Notes: generated by a model from the sequence alone, not told the origin. Positions 23,101 to 31,909 are shown, counted from the first letter of the stretch. The stretch: 64,000 bases of DNA from Caballeronia hypogeia (GCF_001544875.2 NZ_FCOA02000001.1:646638-710637); one strand, 5' to 3'. Program-made: numbers and translations.

Positions 23101-24100
23101 GATGCCCGACAACTGCGCGCAAGGCACCTTCGTGCCGCCGACGCTGATCGAACTCGACGGCATCGACGAGCTCAAGCGCGAAGTGTTCGGCCCGGTGCTC
23201 CATGTGGTGCGTTATCGCCGTTCGAACCTTGATAAACTCCTCGACCAAATTCGCTCGACCGGTTACGGGCTCACGCTCGGCATCCATACGCGTATCGACG
23301 AAACCATCGCGCATGTGATCTCGCGGGCACACGTGGGCAACATCTACGTGAACCGCAACGTGATCGGCGCGGTGGTCGGCGTGCAGCCGTTCGGCGGCGA
23401 AGGATTGTCAGGCACGGGTCCGAAGGCGGGCGGTGCGCTGTATCTGCAGCGTCTGCTGGCCAAGCGCCCGACTGGCTTGCCGAAGTCGCTCGCGAGCACG
23501 CTCGTCGTCGATCAGACGGCCGCGAAGGACACGCCCGCCGCCGCGCTCACGACCCTGCGCGACTGGGCGATCGGCGAACGCGATCCGCAGACCGCCGCGC
23601 GTTGCGACGGCTATCTGCAACACGTGATGGCGGGCGCGACGGCGGTGCTGTCGGGCCCGACCGGCGAGCGCAATACGTACACGCTCGGCGCGCGCGGCAC
23701 GGTGCTGTGCGTGGCGGCGACCGAGAGCGGCGCGCGCGCGCAATTCGCCGCCGTGCTGGCGACGGGCAATCGCGCGTTGTTCAGCGGATCGGCGGGCGAG
23801 CAACTGGTGGCGTCGCTGCCGGCGTCGCTGAAGCCTTATGCATCGGTGAAAAAGGACGCCGCGGCCGATTTCGATGCCGTGCTGTTCGAAGGCGACAGCG
23901 ACGAACTGCTGTCCCTCGTGAAGGAAGTCGCGAAGCGCCCGGGGCCGATCGTATCGGTGCAGGGCGTGGCGGCGGGAGCGTTCGCCAACGCAGGCCACGA
24001 CGGCGAGGACTACGCGCTCGAACGCCTGCTGACGGAGCGCTCGGTGAGCGTGAACACGGCGGCGGCGGGCGGCAATGCGAATTTGATGACGATCGGTTGA
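20165..24100 (+). CDS. putA: Trifunctional proline dehydrogenase / P5C dehydrogenase / repressor PutA
   Basis: A 1311-residue fused enzyme that oxidises proline to glutamate. The N-terminal 45 residues form a ribbon-helix-helix DNA-binding domain (TTLGVKVDDLLRSRLKDAA). The FAD-dependent proline dehydrogenase barrel follows, with LVKGAYWDTEIKRAQ near 428. The aldehyde dehydrogenase part has the catalytic glutamate in IAETGGQNAMIV (about 875) and cysteine in SAGQRCSALRV (about 909). The last 300 residues form the C-terminal ALDH-like domain of trifunctional PutAs. The ATG at 20165 has AAGGA upstream; the longer open frame would run through the proposed operator. No putP transporter gene is adjacent. 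Confidence 0.96.
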   Translation: MASTTLGVKVDDLLRSRLKDAATRLERTPHWLIKQAIFAYLERIEHGQLPPELSGANGSSELAESASADSDEDGAPHPFLDFAQNVQPQSVLRAAITAAYRRPEPECVPFLIGQARLPSNVAAETEKLATKLVEALRAKSSGGGVEGLIHEFSLSSQEGVALMCLAEALLRIPDRATRDALIRDKISKGDWKSHMGQAPSLFVNAATWGLMITGKLVTTNSEAGLSSALTRLIGRGGEPLIRKGVDMAMRLMGEQFVTGETISEALANSRKYEARGFRYSYDMLGEAATTEEDAQRYYASYEQAIHAIGKAAGGRGIYEGPGISIKLSALHPRYSRAQQERTMNELLPRVRSLAQLARRYDIGLNIDAEEADRLELSLDLLEALCFDPELAGWNGIGFVVQGYQKRCPFVIDYLIDLARRSRHRLMIRLVKGAYWDTEIKRAQVDGLEGYPVYTRKIYTDISYLACAKKLLGAPDAVYPQFATHNAFTLSAIYHLAGQNYYPGQYEFQCLHGMGEPLYEEVTGRDKLNRPCRVYAPVGTHETLLAYLVRRLLENGANTSFVNRIADESIPVKELVRDPIDEAQAITPLGAPHAKIPLPRQLYGNERSNSMGLDLSNEHRLASLSSALLASGNHPWRAEPMLEGGTIIENGMKPHDVRNPSDLRDIVGTVVEASPEQVSAAIANAVAAAPIWQATPVEDRADCLARAADLLEAQMHTLMGLVVREAGKSLPNAIAEIREAIDFLRYYAWQIRAEFSNDTHRPLGPVVCISPWNFPLAIFMGQVAAALAAGNPVLAKPAEQTPLIAAQAVRILREAGVPAGAVQLLPGDGETVGAALVADPRTRAVMFTGSTEVARLINKTLSERLDPDGRPIPLIAETGGQNAMIVDSSALAEQVVADVLQSSFDSAGQRCSALRVLCLQDDVADRTLEMLTGAMNQLAIGNPDRLSIDVGPVIDADAKRGIDGHIAAMREKGRKVVQLPMPDNCAQGTFVPPTLIELDGIDELKREVFGPVLHVVRYRRSNLDKLLDQIRSTGYGLTLGIHTRIDETIAHVISRAHVGNIYVNRNVIGAVVGVQPFGGEGLSGTGPKAGGALYLQRLLAKRPTGLPKSLASTLVVDQTAAKDTPAAALTTLRDWAIGERDPQTAARCDGYLQHVMAGATAVLSGPTGERNTYTLGARGTVLCVAATESGARAQFAAVLATGNRALFSGSAGEQLVASLPASLKPYASVKKDAAADFDAVLFEGDSDELLSLVKEVAKRPGPIVSVQGVAAGAFANAGHDGEDYALERLLTERSVSVNTAAAGGNANLMTIG

Positions 24101-24119
24101 GTTACCCCTCGAACGCTCG

Positions 24120-24149
24120 ATTCAAACGAATTCAAACGAATTCAAACAA
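24120..24149. repeat. Three tandem copies of a 10-bp unit (ATTCAAACGA)
   Basis: Three head-to-tail copies of ATTCAAACGA, the last with one change (ATTCAAACAA), in the 110-bp gap between putA and the downstream binding-protein gene. They may be a short slippage repeat or a binding array; no known operator matches. Confidence 0.6.
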
Positions 24150-24210
24150 TCGGCAGCAGGCACGGCGATCCCGGCACGGGCTGCCATCCACACTGGAACC
24201 AGGAGAAGCT

Positions 24211-25356
24211 ATGAAGCACACGATGACCAAGCTGGCGGCAGCCATGACGCTCGCCGGCCTGTTCGCGGGGACCGCAGTTGCACAGCAGGCAGAAGACGTG
24301 AAGGTCGGCTATGCCGGACCGCTGACCGGTGCGCAGGCGCACTACGGCAAGGACATGCAGAACGGCATCACGCTCGCGGTTGAAGACTTCAACGCGACCA
24401 AGCCGGTGATCGGCGGCAAGCCGGTGCGCATCGTGCTGGAATCGGCGGACGATCAGGCCGACCCGCGCACGGGCACGACCGTGGCGCAGCGCCTCGTCGA
24501 CGACGGCATCAAGGGCATGCTCGGCCACTTCAATTCGGGCACGACGATTCCGGCATCGCGCATCTACGCGAACGCGGGCATTCCCGAAATCGCGATGGCG
24601 ACCGCGCCGGAATACACGACGCAAGGCTTCAAGACGGCCTTCCGCATGATGACCTCCGACACGCAGCAAGGCTCGGTCGCGGGCGAATTCGCGGTGAAGA
24701 ACCTGAAGGTCAAGAAGATCGCGATCGTCGATGACCGCACGGCTTACGGCCAGGGTCTCGCCGACCAGTTCGAGAAGGCCGCGAAGGCGGCGGGCGGCAC
24801 GATCGTCGATCGTGAATACACGAACGACAAGGCCGTCGACTTCAAGGCGATTCTGACCAAGATCAAGTCGATGAATCCGGACCTCGTGTACTACGGCGGC
24901 GCCGATTCGCAAGCCGGCCCGATGGTCAAGCAGATGAAGACGCTGGGCTTCCGCGCACCGCTGATGGCGGGCGAAATGGTGAAGACGGACACGTTCCTGA
25001 AGATCGCGGGCGACGCGGCTGATGGCACGGTGGCATCGCTCGCCGGTCTGCCGATGGACGAAATGCCGGGCGGCGCGGACTACTCGGCGAAGTACAAGAA
25101 GCGCTTCAACGAAGACGTGCAGACCTACTCGCCGTATGCGTACGACGGCGCGATGGCCATGTTCACCGCGATGAAGTCGGCCAACTCGACCGACCCGGCG
25201 AAGTATCTGCCGTTCCTCGCGAAGACCGACATGCAGGGCGTGACGGCGAAGCACCTGTCGTACGACTCGAAGGGCGATCTGAAGAACGGCGGCATCACGC
25301 TGTACAAGGTCGTCGGCGGGAAGTGGACGACGCTGCAGAGCGTGGGCGGGAAGTAA
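24211..25356 (+). CDS. Branched-chain amino acid ABC transporter substrate-binding protein
   Basis: A 381-residue periplasmic binding protein of the LivJ/LivK/BraC family (Peripla_BP_6). A signal peptide (KHTMTKLAAAMTLAGLFAG, cleavage near AVAQQ) leads to mature DVKVGYAGPLTGAQAHYGKD, the family opening. Later segments such as KKIAIVDDRTAYGQGLADQF and YYGGADSQAGPMVKQ match the second lobe. It likely binds Leu/Ile/Val, though related proteins bind other amino acids or amides. No permease or ATPase genes are adjacent. The ATG at 24211 has AGGAG upstream. A strong terminator follows the stop. Confidence 0.9.
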   Translation: MKHTMTKLAAAMTLAGLFAGTAVAQQAEDVKVGYAGPLTGAQAHYGKDMQNGITLAVEDFNATKPVIGGKPVRIVLESADDQADPRTGTTVAQRLVDDGIKGMLGHFNSGTTIPASRIYANAGIPEIAMATAPEYTTQGFKTAFRMMTSDTQQGSVAGEFAVKNLKVKKIAIVDDRTAYGQGLADQFEKAAKAAGGTIVDREYTNDKAVDFKAILTKIKSMNPDLVYYGGADSQAGPMVKQMKTLGFRAPLMAGEMVKTDTFLKIAGDAADGTVASLAGLPMDEMPGGADYSAKYKKRFNEDVQTYSPYAYDGAMAMFTAMKSANSTDPAKYLPFLAKTDMQGVTAKHLSYDSKGDLKNGGITLYKVVGGKWTTLQSVGGK

Positions 25357-25376
25357 GTCTCACACGCCTGAAATGG

Positions 25377-25410
25377 AAAAAGCCGCTTCGATTCGAAGCG
25401 GCTTTTTTTT
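25377..25410. terminator. Bidirectional Rho-independent terminator
   Basis: A 10-bp stem, AGCCGCTTCG / CGAAGCGGCT, with loop ATT has eight T residues on the plus side and AAAA on the other side. It serves the binding-protein gene and the convergent MipA-family gene, whose stop is 21 bp away. Confidence 0.92.
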
Positions 25411-25430
25411 GAGCCCGACGCGAGAATCGC

Positions 25431-26216
25431 TCAGAAACGATAGCTGAGCGCGGCGAAACCGTTGAATTCCGTTTTCCGCAGGGTGATCGGGCTATTCGCG
25501 GCTGAGCCTTGCAGCCGTCCCGCCGTCACTTGAAGCGACCCTGTCCAGTGCTTCGAGAAATCGTAGCTCGCATAGGCGTTCAGATGAACGTCGCGCACGC
25601 CTGAACTGGTCTGATGAGCGGGCAGACCGGAGGCCGCGCTTTGCTGTGGCGACACCCCGAAGAGCGTGCGCATGTAGGTGGCGTTGGCCCATGTGACGCC
25701 AGGGCCAAAGGAGAAGATCCAGCCCTTCGGATAGGGAATATTGATTGCGAGATCGCCGCTCGCGAGCAGGCCCTGTCCGGTTCCCGCGATGTCCTGATAG
25801 AGCGCGGCGGACGCCGTGAACATCGACACGGAATAGTCCGCGAATATTTTGAGCTTCGGTCCCCAATGCACATTGCCGAGACCACGCAGGCGTGGGTCGT
25901 CGGCTTCGTTGCGCGACTGGAAGTCGAAACTGACCGCCGCGCCGACGTGATAATTCTCGTCACGCAATACGTTGACGCCGAGCACGTCGAGGCCTTGCGA
26001 GAAGAATCGGTCGTCGTAGGAGATGTCGAGCGCCGGAAGCGGGAGGACTTCCAGCTTGTTCGAGCCCGGATACTTGGGCGCGACCATCACGCCTGGTCCA
26101 ATCGAAACTTTCCATTCGGACTGCGCTTCGGGCGCTTGCTCGTTGGCATGTGCAGTCGAACAGGCCAGCAACGCGAGCGATGCGAGCAGGCAGGGACCAT
26201 TGCTGGCGATTTTCAT
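25431..26216 (-). CDS. MipA/OmpV family outer membrane protein
   Basis: A 261-residue outer-membrane beta-barrel protein. The signal peptide (MKIASNGPCLLASLALLACSTAHA) is followed by WKVSIGPGVMVAPKYPGS, the diagnostic MipA/OmpV start. Amphipathic strands with alternating aromatic residues follow, ending in the C-terminal signature FAALSYRF with a terminal phenylalanine, as needed for Bam-dependent insertion. MipA in E. coli scaffolds murein enzymes (MltA, PBP1B); other members are linked to antibiotic entry or host immunity, so function here is open. It is monocistronic and leftward. Confidence 0.88.
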   Translation of the reverse strand: MKIASNGPCLLASLALLACSTAHANEQAPEAQSEWKVSIGPGVMVAPKYPGSNKLEVLPLPALDISYDDRFFSQGLDVLGVNVLRDENYHVGAAVSFDFQSRNEADDPRLRGLGNVHWGPKLKIFADYSVSMFTASAALYQDIAGTGQGLLASGDLAINIPYPKGWIFSFGPGVTWANATYMRTLFGVSPQQSAASGLPAHQTSSGVRDVHLNAYASYDFSKHWTGSLQVTAGRLQGSAANSPITLRKTEFNGFAALSYRF

Positions 26217-26351
26217 GACACTTCACGCGAACTTTTGAAAGACGCGCGGATTCTAGCGACAGGCGTCGCTACCGGACTCCGGAATCGGACTAAAGCGGAC
26301 GTGCGTCAGGTAAAAATTGATCTAGGGACAAAAGCGGTGTCCATCGTTCGG

Positions 26352-26876
26352 TTACGAGCCGTCCTTGTTTTTGTGTCCCGTCACCATCGCTCCAATGAGA
26401 TTCTCCCGCGTCCATGCGCTCATCAGCACCGCCGCGCCGACGTGCACGCAGACGCAAAGCTCGAGCGCCACGGATAGCCATGTGTGAAGTTCCTGCGGCC
26501 AGTCCTCGCCCCAGAACGCGTCGAGCCGCATGATCCATCCGGACACGCCAAGGGCAAGAATCAGAGACCAGAGCAAGAGCGCCATCAAGCCGCCGAGCGG
26601 ATTGTGGGAGACGTGATGCATGGGCTTGCCCTTCGCGAGCGAGCGAAGGTATTCGCCGAGATGCGACGGCGTCGGCCACCACGCGGAAAAGCGCGCGTGG
26701 CTCGAACCGACGAAACCCCAGATCAGGCGCGCGACAACCAGCCCCGCCGCGACATATCCGAGCAGCCGATGCGTGGAATCCGTCGGTCCGAACAGATTCC
26801 ACAGCACGATGGCTGCGACGATCCAGTGCGTGAGCCGGACCCAGATGTCCCAGACCTTCACGCGCGGGGCGGACAT
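26352..26876 (-). CDS. Cytochrome b561-type membrane protein
   Basis: A 174-residue protein with four predicted transmembrane helices, typical of the small di-haem cytochrome b family that includes Ni/Fe-hydrogenase b subunits. Likely haem ligands are histidines in VRLTHWIVAA, HRLLGYVAAG and the last helix region with CVCVHVGAA. KVWDIWVRLTHW at the N-terminus is the usual opening. It lies 4 bp downstream of the PepSY gene and is almost surely co-transcribed with it. Electron partner and substrate are unknown; a route between quinones and periplasmic carriers is likely. Confidence 0.85.
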   Translation of the reverse strand: MSAPRVKVWDIWVRLTHWIVAAIVLWNLFGPTDSTHRLLGYVAAGLVVARLIWGFVGSSHARFSAWWPTPSHLGEYLRSLAKGKPMHHVSHNPLGGLMALLLWSLILALGVSGWIMRLDAFWGEDWPQELHTWLSVALELCVCVHVGAAVLMSAWTRENLIGAMVTGHKNKDGS

Positions 26877-26880
26877 CGGC

Positions 26881-27144
26881 TTATTCCACTTCCGACTTCA
26901 CGACGGCGAGCGTCTTGGTGTCGTAATAGATCTCGACCTTCTTGCCGTCCTTGTCGTGGCCGTAGATCTCGTAGCAATTGCCATCGACCTTAAACTTGCG
27001 GATCTTGTAGCCTTGCGACTCGAGTTGCGCCTTCGCATCCGATTCCTTCATCCACTCGCTCTTCGGATGCGCCGTGCAATCCGCTTTCGCGAACGCCGCG
27101 CCCGAGAAACCCAACGCCAACGACAAAGCCAAAACCTTAAGCAT
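26881..27144 (-). CDS. Periplasmic PepSY domain protein
   Basis: An 87-residue protein with a signal peptide (KVLALSLALGFSGAAFA) and one PepSY-like domain: the helix KESDAKAQLESQGYKIRKFKVDGNCYEIY, followed by a strand pair ending AVVKSEVE. Two cysteines (DCTAHP and GNCYE) may form a disulfide in the periplasm. Small PepSY proteins are often paired with cytochrome b561 or with two-component systems. Here the cytochrome b gene follows by 4 bp, which suggests a shared redox or regulatory role. The function is not established. Confidence 0.83.
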   Translation of the reverse strand: MLKVLALSLALGFSGAAFAKADCTAHPKSEWMKESDAKAQLESQGYKIRKFKVDGNCYEIYGHDKDGKKVEIYYDTKTLAVVKSEVE

Positions 27145-27222
27145 CGCTAACTCCCGGTGTTTTCGAACTGGTTACTCTACTGCCACCGGGAGCGCGTCGC
27201 AAGCATATTGAAAGTTTGTCCC

Positions 27223-28914
27223 CTAACGCTTGCCTTGCTGGCGAATTTGTTCGAGTGTCGCGCCCGGCGTGCTCTGATCCTGCGGAATGCGGATTTCGAT
27301 GACGGCCGGGAGGCCGGAATTCCGCGCGCGCTCGAACGCAGGCATGAACGCGTCCGTCGTCTCGACCAGTTCGCCATGCGCGCCGAACGCGCGCGCATAG
27401 GCGGCGAAATCCGGATTCGTGAGCTGCGTGCCGTGCTGCCGATTCGGATAGTGCCGCTCCTGGTGCATGCGGATCGTGCCGTACTGCGCGTTGTTCACGA
27501 CGATGAAAATCACCGGCAGCCGATACTGCATCGCCGTGGCGATTTCCTGGCTCGACATCATGAAGCAGCCGTCGCCCGCGAGCGCGATCACCGTGCGATC
27601 CGGATACAGCGACTTCGCGGCGATGGCGGCGGGCACGCCGTAGCCCATCGCGCCACTCGTCGGCGCCACCTGCGAGCGGAAATGCCGATACGAATAATGC
27701 CGATGCAGCCACGTCGCGTAATTGCCCGCGCCGTTCGTGAGGATCGAATCGGCGGGAATCGTTTCCGCGAGCTGGCGCATGATCTCGCCGAGTTGCACGT
27801 CGCCGAGCATGGGGCGCGGCTTGCGCCATTCGAGATACGCGGCGTGCGCGGCCTCGGCTTCGCCGCTCCATGCGATCGCCGATGGCGGCTTCAGGCCCGC
27901 GAGCATCGACGCGATTTCCGGCATGCCGGAGACGATGGGCAGATCCGCGCTGTACACCCGCCCGAGTTCCTCCGCGCCCTGATGAACGTGGATGAGCGTC
28001 TGCTTCGTCTTCGGGATGTCGAGCAGGGTATAGCCGCTCGTCGTCGATTCGCCCATGCGCGGGCCGAGCACGAACAGCACGTCGGCGTCGCGGATGCGCG
28101 CGGCGAGCACCGGGTTGATGCCGAGACCGACATCGCCCGCATAGTCCGGATGCTCGTTGTTGAGCGTGTCCTGATAGCGGAACGCGCAGCCCACCGGCAA
28201 CTGCCATTGCTCGACGAAGCGCGCGAAATCCTGCGTCGCCTCCGTGGTCCAGCCGCTGCCGCCCGCGATCACGAACGGTTTCTTCGCATTCGCGAGCAGG
28301 TCGCGGAGTTTTTCGATCTGCGCGGAAGAAGGCGAAGCGGCCACGCGCTGATAACGCGGCGCGGGCGGCGCGGCATCGACCATTTCGGTCAGCATGTCTT
28401 CCGGCAACGCGAGCACGACCGGACCGGGACGGCCCGATGTCGCGAGATGAAACGCGTGGCTCATGTATTCCGGCACGCGGCGCGGATCGTCGATCTGCGC
28501 GACCCATTTCGCCATCTGGCCGAACATGCGCCGATAGTCGATCTCCTGAAACGCCTCGCGATCCATATGCTCGCGCGCGCATTGGCCGATGAGCAGGATC
28601 ATCGGCGTCGAATCCTGAAATGCGGTGTGCACGCCGATCGACGCGTGCGTGGCGCCCGGCCCGCGCGTGACGATGGCGACGCCCGGCCGTCCGGTGAGCT
28701 TGCCGACGGCTTCGGCCATGTTCGCCGCGCCCGCCTCGTGGCGGCACACGATGGTCTGAATCTGCGAGGTTTCGTCGTGCAGCGAATCGAGCACGGCGAG
28801 GAAGCTCTCGCCCGGCACGCAGAACACACGCTCGACGCCGTGATGCACGAGCGCGTCGACGACGAGACGCGCGCCGGTGGTTTGATCCTGCGAAGAAGGG
28901 ACAGCGGACGTCAT
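27223..28914 (-). CDS. Thiamine-diphosphate-dependent enzyme, acetolactate-synthase-like
   Basis: A 563-residue member of the ThDP/POX family. The PYR-domain glutamate that activates ThDP is Glu60 in VCRHEAGAANMAEA. The central nucleotide-binding domain is present, and the C-terminal ThDP motif starts GDGCFMMSSQEI and ends IVVNN. It resembles the large subunit of acetolactate synthase, but no ilvN-type regulatory subunit gene lies nearby, so it may be a catabolic acetolactate synthase, glyoxylate carboligase-like enzyme or another 2-oxoacid carboligase/decarboxylase. The ATG at 28912-28914 has AAGGAG upstream on the minus strand; the open frame continues 11 codons further. Confidence 0.8.
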   Translation of the reverse strand: MTSAVPSSQDQTTGARLVVDALVHHGVERVFCVPGESFLAVLDSLHDETSQIQTIVCRHEAGAANMAEAVGKLTGRPGVAIVTRGPGATHASIGVHTAFQDSTPMILLIGQCAREHMDREAFQEIDYRRMFGQMAKWVAQIDDPRRVPEYMSHAFHLATSGRPGPVVLALPEDMLTEMVDAAPPAPRYQRVAASPSSAQIEKLRDLLANAKKPFVIAGGSGWTTEATQDFARFVEQWQLPVGCAFRYQDTLNNEHPDYAGDVGLGINPVLAARIRDADVLFVLGPRMGESTTSGYTLLDIPKTKQTLIHVHQGAEELGRVYSADLPIVSGMPEIASMLAGLKPPSAIAWSGEAEAAHAAYLEWRKPRPMLGDVQLGEIMRQLAETIPADSILTNGAGNYATWLHRHYSYRHFRSQVAPTSGAMGYGVPAAIAAKSLYPDRTVIALAGDGCFMMSSQEIATAMQYRLPVIFIVVNNAQYGTIRMHQERHYPNRQHGTQLTNPDFAAYARAFGAHGELVETTDAFMPAFERARNSGLPAVIEIRIPQDQSTPGATLEQIRQQGKR

Positions 28915-29205
28915 GCGAAGAACTCCTTTGAATGTCCGGCTTTGCACGGGAAATGACCCTGAAGCTTACGCCCTCGCGCACACGCACGGAAACGCGCGAA
29001 GCGGAATCTTTTTCCGACGAACCCTCGCGTCCTCGACACGCCGCGCGTTTCCATCAGCCGAAATACCCCTTTTTCTCGCCCCTTATCCAGCGATGGGCGA
29101 ACGCTCAAGTTCGCAATAATGGCTTCACTGAAAAGCGGGCACGGCAATAAGCCAGTGGCTTCCGCTACGCAAAGATCGCAGTCTCATACCTCATCGGGGG
29201 CAAGT

Positions 29206-30981
29206 TTGAACATTCGTAAATTCATCGGCGCGAACAGCCGCGACGCATTGCGCCAGGTTCGTGAAGCGCTCGGACCCGATGCCGTGGTGCTGTCGAATCG
29301 CACGCTGGATGATGGCTCCGTCGAGATCGTGGGTGTCGCGGACAGCGATATCGCTTCGATTTCGCCAGCCGCGAAGGAACAGGCCGTGCGCTCCGGCGGT
29401 TCGTCGCGCGCCGCGCTGGCCGCCGCCGCCGCCGCCGCCGCGATGCCCGCCCGGCAAGCTGCCGCGAATCCGTACGCCAGCGGCGACGTGTTCTCGTCGG
29501 TGTTCGGCGCGAACACGGACACCGATGAAGACGACGAACTGCAAGAACACCAAGCATCCGCCGATGAGGCGCCGCACACGCTGGCCGATTCGAATCCGTG
29601 GCTGATCGAGCATGCGAAGCGCATCGCGCAGAACGCATCGATGCCGTCGAATCGTCCGCTCACGCCGTCCGCCGCCATTGCGCGCGGCATGGGCGTGCCG
29701 GTGACGGCGAGCGCGCCGAAACCGCGCGCCGAGCAGCCGGAAACGGGAAAGTACGCGATGCGCCAGCAGGCGAAGCGCGCTGAGCCCATCGTGGAGCCGA
29801 AGGTCGAAACGCCGGACTGGGCGCGCGAAGCCGCGCAGGTCGCAGCACGCCGCGCCGCGCAGAAGATCAACGCAGCCGCGCCCCAAGCCGCCGCGCCTGA
29901 AGCGAGCGCCGCTCCGGCAGCGAAGGAAAACGCCTTCGAAGGCCTGCCCGCAAACGCGGCGGCCGTCGTCACCGAAGCCATCCGCGCCCGCATGGAGCAG
30001 GTTGTCAACGAAACGGTGATGAACGAACTCTCGTCGATGCGCGAGATGATGGAAGAGCACTTTTCCGGCTTGCTGTGGGGCGAGCGCCAGCGCCGCAACG
30101 CGACGGGCGGCGCGCTGACCAAGCGCCTGTTCGCCGCCGGCTTCTCCGCGCAGCTCGTGCGCATGATGATGGACAACATGCCGGAGATGGAAAGCGTCGA
30201 AGGCGCGCTCGAGTGGGTGCAGCAAGTGCTCGAAGCGAACATCCCGGTGATGGACAGCGAAGACGCGCTGATGGAGCGCGGCGGCGTGTTCGCGCTGATG
30301 GGCCCGACGGGCGTCGGCAAGACGACGACCACGGCGAAGCTCGCGGCGCGCTGCGTGATGCGCTTCGGCGCGAGCAAGGTCGCGCTGCTCACGACCGACA
30401 GCTACCGTATCGGCGCGCACGAGCAACTGCGCATCTTCGGCAAGATCCTGGGCGTATCGGTTCACGCGGTGAAGGACGCCGCTGATCTCCAGCTCGCGCT
30501 CTCCGAGCTGCGCAACAAACATATCGTGCTGATCGACACGATCGGCATGAGCCAGCGCGATCGCATGGTTTCCGACCAGATCGCGATGCTGTGCGGCGCG
30601 GGTCACCCGGTGCAGCGCATTCTGCTGCTCAACGCGACCAGCCACGGCGACACGCTCAACGAAGTCGTGCAGGCCTACAAGAGCGCGCCGGATCAGCCGC
30701 CGCTCGCGGGCTGCATTCTGACCAAGCTCGACGAAGCCACCAATCTCGGCGGCGTGCTCGACACGGTCATCCGCTACAAGCTGCCGGTGCATTACGTATC
30801 GACGGGCCAGAAGGTGCCGGAGAACCTGTACGTCGCGACCAAGCGATTCCTCATCAAGAGCGCGTTCTGCATTCCGCGCGACGGCTCGCCGTTCGTGCCG
30901 CAGGAAGAAGAAGTGCCGGCGCTGCTCTCCGCGCTTTCCGCGCGCGCTTCCACCGAAATGCATGGGGTGCACTTTGGATAA
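29206..30981 (+). CDS. flhF: Flagellar biosynthesis GTPase FlhF
   Basis: An SRP-type GTPase that sets the position and number of flagella at the pole. The N-terminal FlhF domain begins NIRKFIGANSRDALRQVREA. A low-complexity Ala/Pro-rich basic middle region follows, then the NG domain with P-loop GPTGVGKTTTTAKLA, DTIGMSQRD and TKLDEATNLGG. I chose the TTG at 29206, with GGGGG upstream, because it gives the usual FlhF N-terminus and 591 residues; an ATG at 29119 would add 29 non-conserved residues. It is first in flhF-flhG-fliA. In related bacteria it normally follows flhA, which here lies 18 kb away. Confidence 0.93.
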   Translation: MNIRKFIGANSRDALRQVREALGPDAVVLSNRTLDDGSVEIVGVADSDIASISPAAKEQAVRSGGSSRAALAAAAAAAAMPARQAAANPYASGDVFSSVFGANTDTDEDDELQEHQASADEAPHTLADSNPWLIEHAKRIAQNASMPSNRPLTPSAAIARGMGVPVTASAPKPRAEQPETGKYAMRQQAKRAEPIVEPKVETPDWAREAAQVAARRAAQKINAAAPQAAAPEASAAPAAKENAFEGLPANAAAVVTEAIRARMEQVVNETVMNELSSMREMMEEHFSGLLWGERQRRNATGGALTKRLFAAGFSAQLVRMMMDNMPEMESVEGALEWVQQVLEANIPVMDSEDALMERGGVFALMGPTGVGKTTTTAKLAARCVMRFGASKVALLTTDSYRIGAHEQLRIFGKILGVSVHAVKDAADLQLALSELRNKHIVLIDTIGMSQRDRMVSDQIAMLCGAGHPVQRILLLNATSHGDTLNEVVQAYKSAPDQPPLAGCILTKLDEATNLGGVLDTVIRYKLPVHYVSTGQKVPENLYVATKRFLIKSAFCIPRDGSPFVPQEEEVPALLSALSARASTEMHGVHFG

Positions 30982-31891
30982 GTTCGTGCTCGACCAGGCG
31001 GAAGGTCTGCGACGTCTCCTCACGCGCGCCGGTGCGCGCGTGGTGGCGATCGTGGGCGGGCCGGCGGGAATCGGCTGCACGTCGGCGGTGGTGAATCTGG
31101 GCGCGGCGCTCGCCGTGCACGGCAAGGACGTGCTCGTGATCGACGAGCACAGCAACGCGGGATCGGCCGGCCGTCTCGCGGGCATCGAAGACGCGGGCGC
31201 GCTCGCATCGGTGATGTCGGGACGACGCGCCCTCGCGGATGCCGTCCAGCGCACGCCGTTCGGCTTCTCGCTGATCGCCGCGCCGCGCGACGAACGCATC
31301 AGCCATGACGCCGCGCAATGCCGCGCGCTGCTCGACGGCCCGGCGGACATCGTGCTGATCGATGCGCAACTCGATCGACATGGCGCGCTCTCGTCGCTCG
31401 CGGCGCAGGCGCATGACTTTCTGATTGTGACGCGGGTGGCCGCGTCGGCGATCACCGAGGCGTATGCGTGCATGAAGCGCCTGCACTACGCCCATGCGAT
31501 CGGCCAGTTCCGCGTGCTCATCAATCACGTGCAGAACCCGGCCGACGCGGCGGTCGCGTTCGACAACCTGTCGGGTGTCGCGAGCCGGTATCTGGCCGTG
31601 TCGCTCGTGCAGGCGGGTTATGTGTCCGAGGATGCGCGCGTCGCTCGGGCGAAGGATCTTTCTCGCTGCGCAGTCGAAGCGTTCCCGGCCACGGCCGCGG
31701 CACGCGACTACCGCGCGATCGCGGCGGAGCTCCTGCACTGGCCGATGCGCCCCGCGCCGTACATGCGGGCGGCGGGCGGACAGGCAGACACGCAGATTCC
31801 AGTTGGCGACCCGATCAAGGGCGCGCGGGAGGCGTCGCAACGTGCGGCTGCGCTTCACGATTTCGCAATGAGCAGCACGGCGTCGATGTGA
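30962..31891 (+). CDS. flhG: FlhG/FleN-type ParA-like ATPase with altered P-loop
   Basis: A 309-residue MinD/ParA-like protein that normally limits flagellar number and stimulates FlhF. It overlaps the end of flhF by 20 bp; a TTG at 30974 (N-terminus DKFVLDQAEGLRRLL) is an alternative start. The N-terminal DQAEGLRRL segment, which in FlhG activates FlhF GTPase, is intact. The P-loop reads GGPAGIGCTS (residues 32-41) where active family members have GKGGVGKT, so both conserved lysines are missing (Ala35, Cys39). The aspartate following the second strand is kept in LVIDEHSN. ATP binding or hydrolysis may be weakened. Confidence 0.87.
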   Translation: MGCTLDKFVLDQAEGLRRLLTRAGARVVAIVGGPAGIGCTSAVVNLGAALAVHGKDVLVIDEHSNAGSAGRLAGIEDAGALASVMSGRRALADAVQRTPFGFSLIAAPRDERISHDAAQCRALLDGPADIVLIDAQLDRHGALSSLAAQAHDFLIVTRVAASAITEAYACMKRLHYAHAIGQFRVLINHVQNPADAAVAFDNLSGVASRYLAVSLVQAGYVSEDARVARAKDLSRCAVEAFPATAAARDYRAIAAELLHWPMRPAPYMRAAGGQADTQIPVGDPIKGAREASQRAAALHDFAMSSTASM

Positions 31892-31909
31892 TCAAGATAG
31901 GTGACCAAG

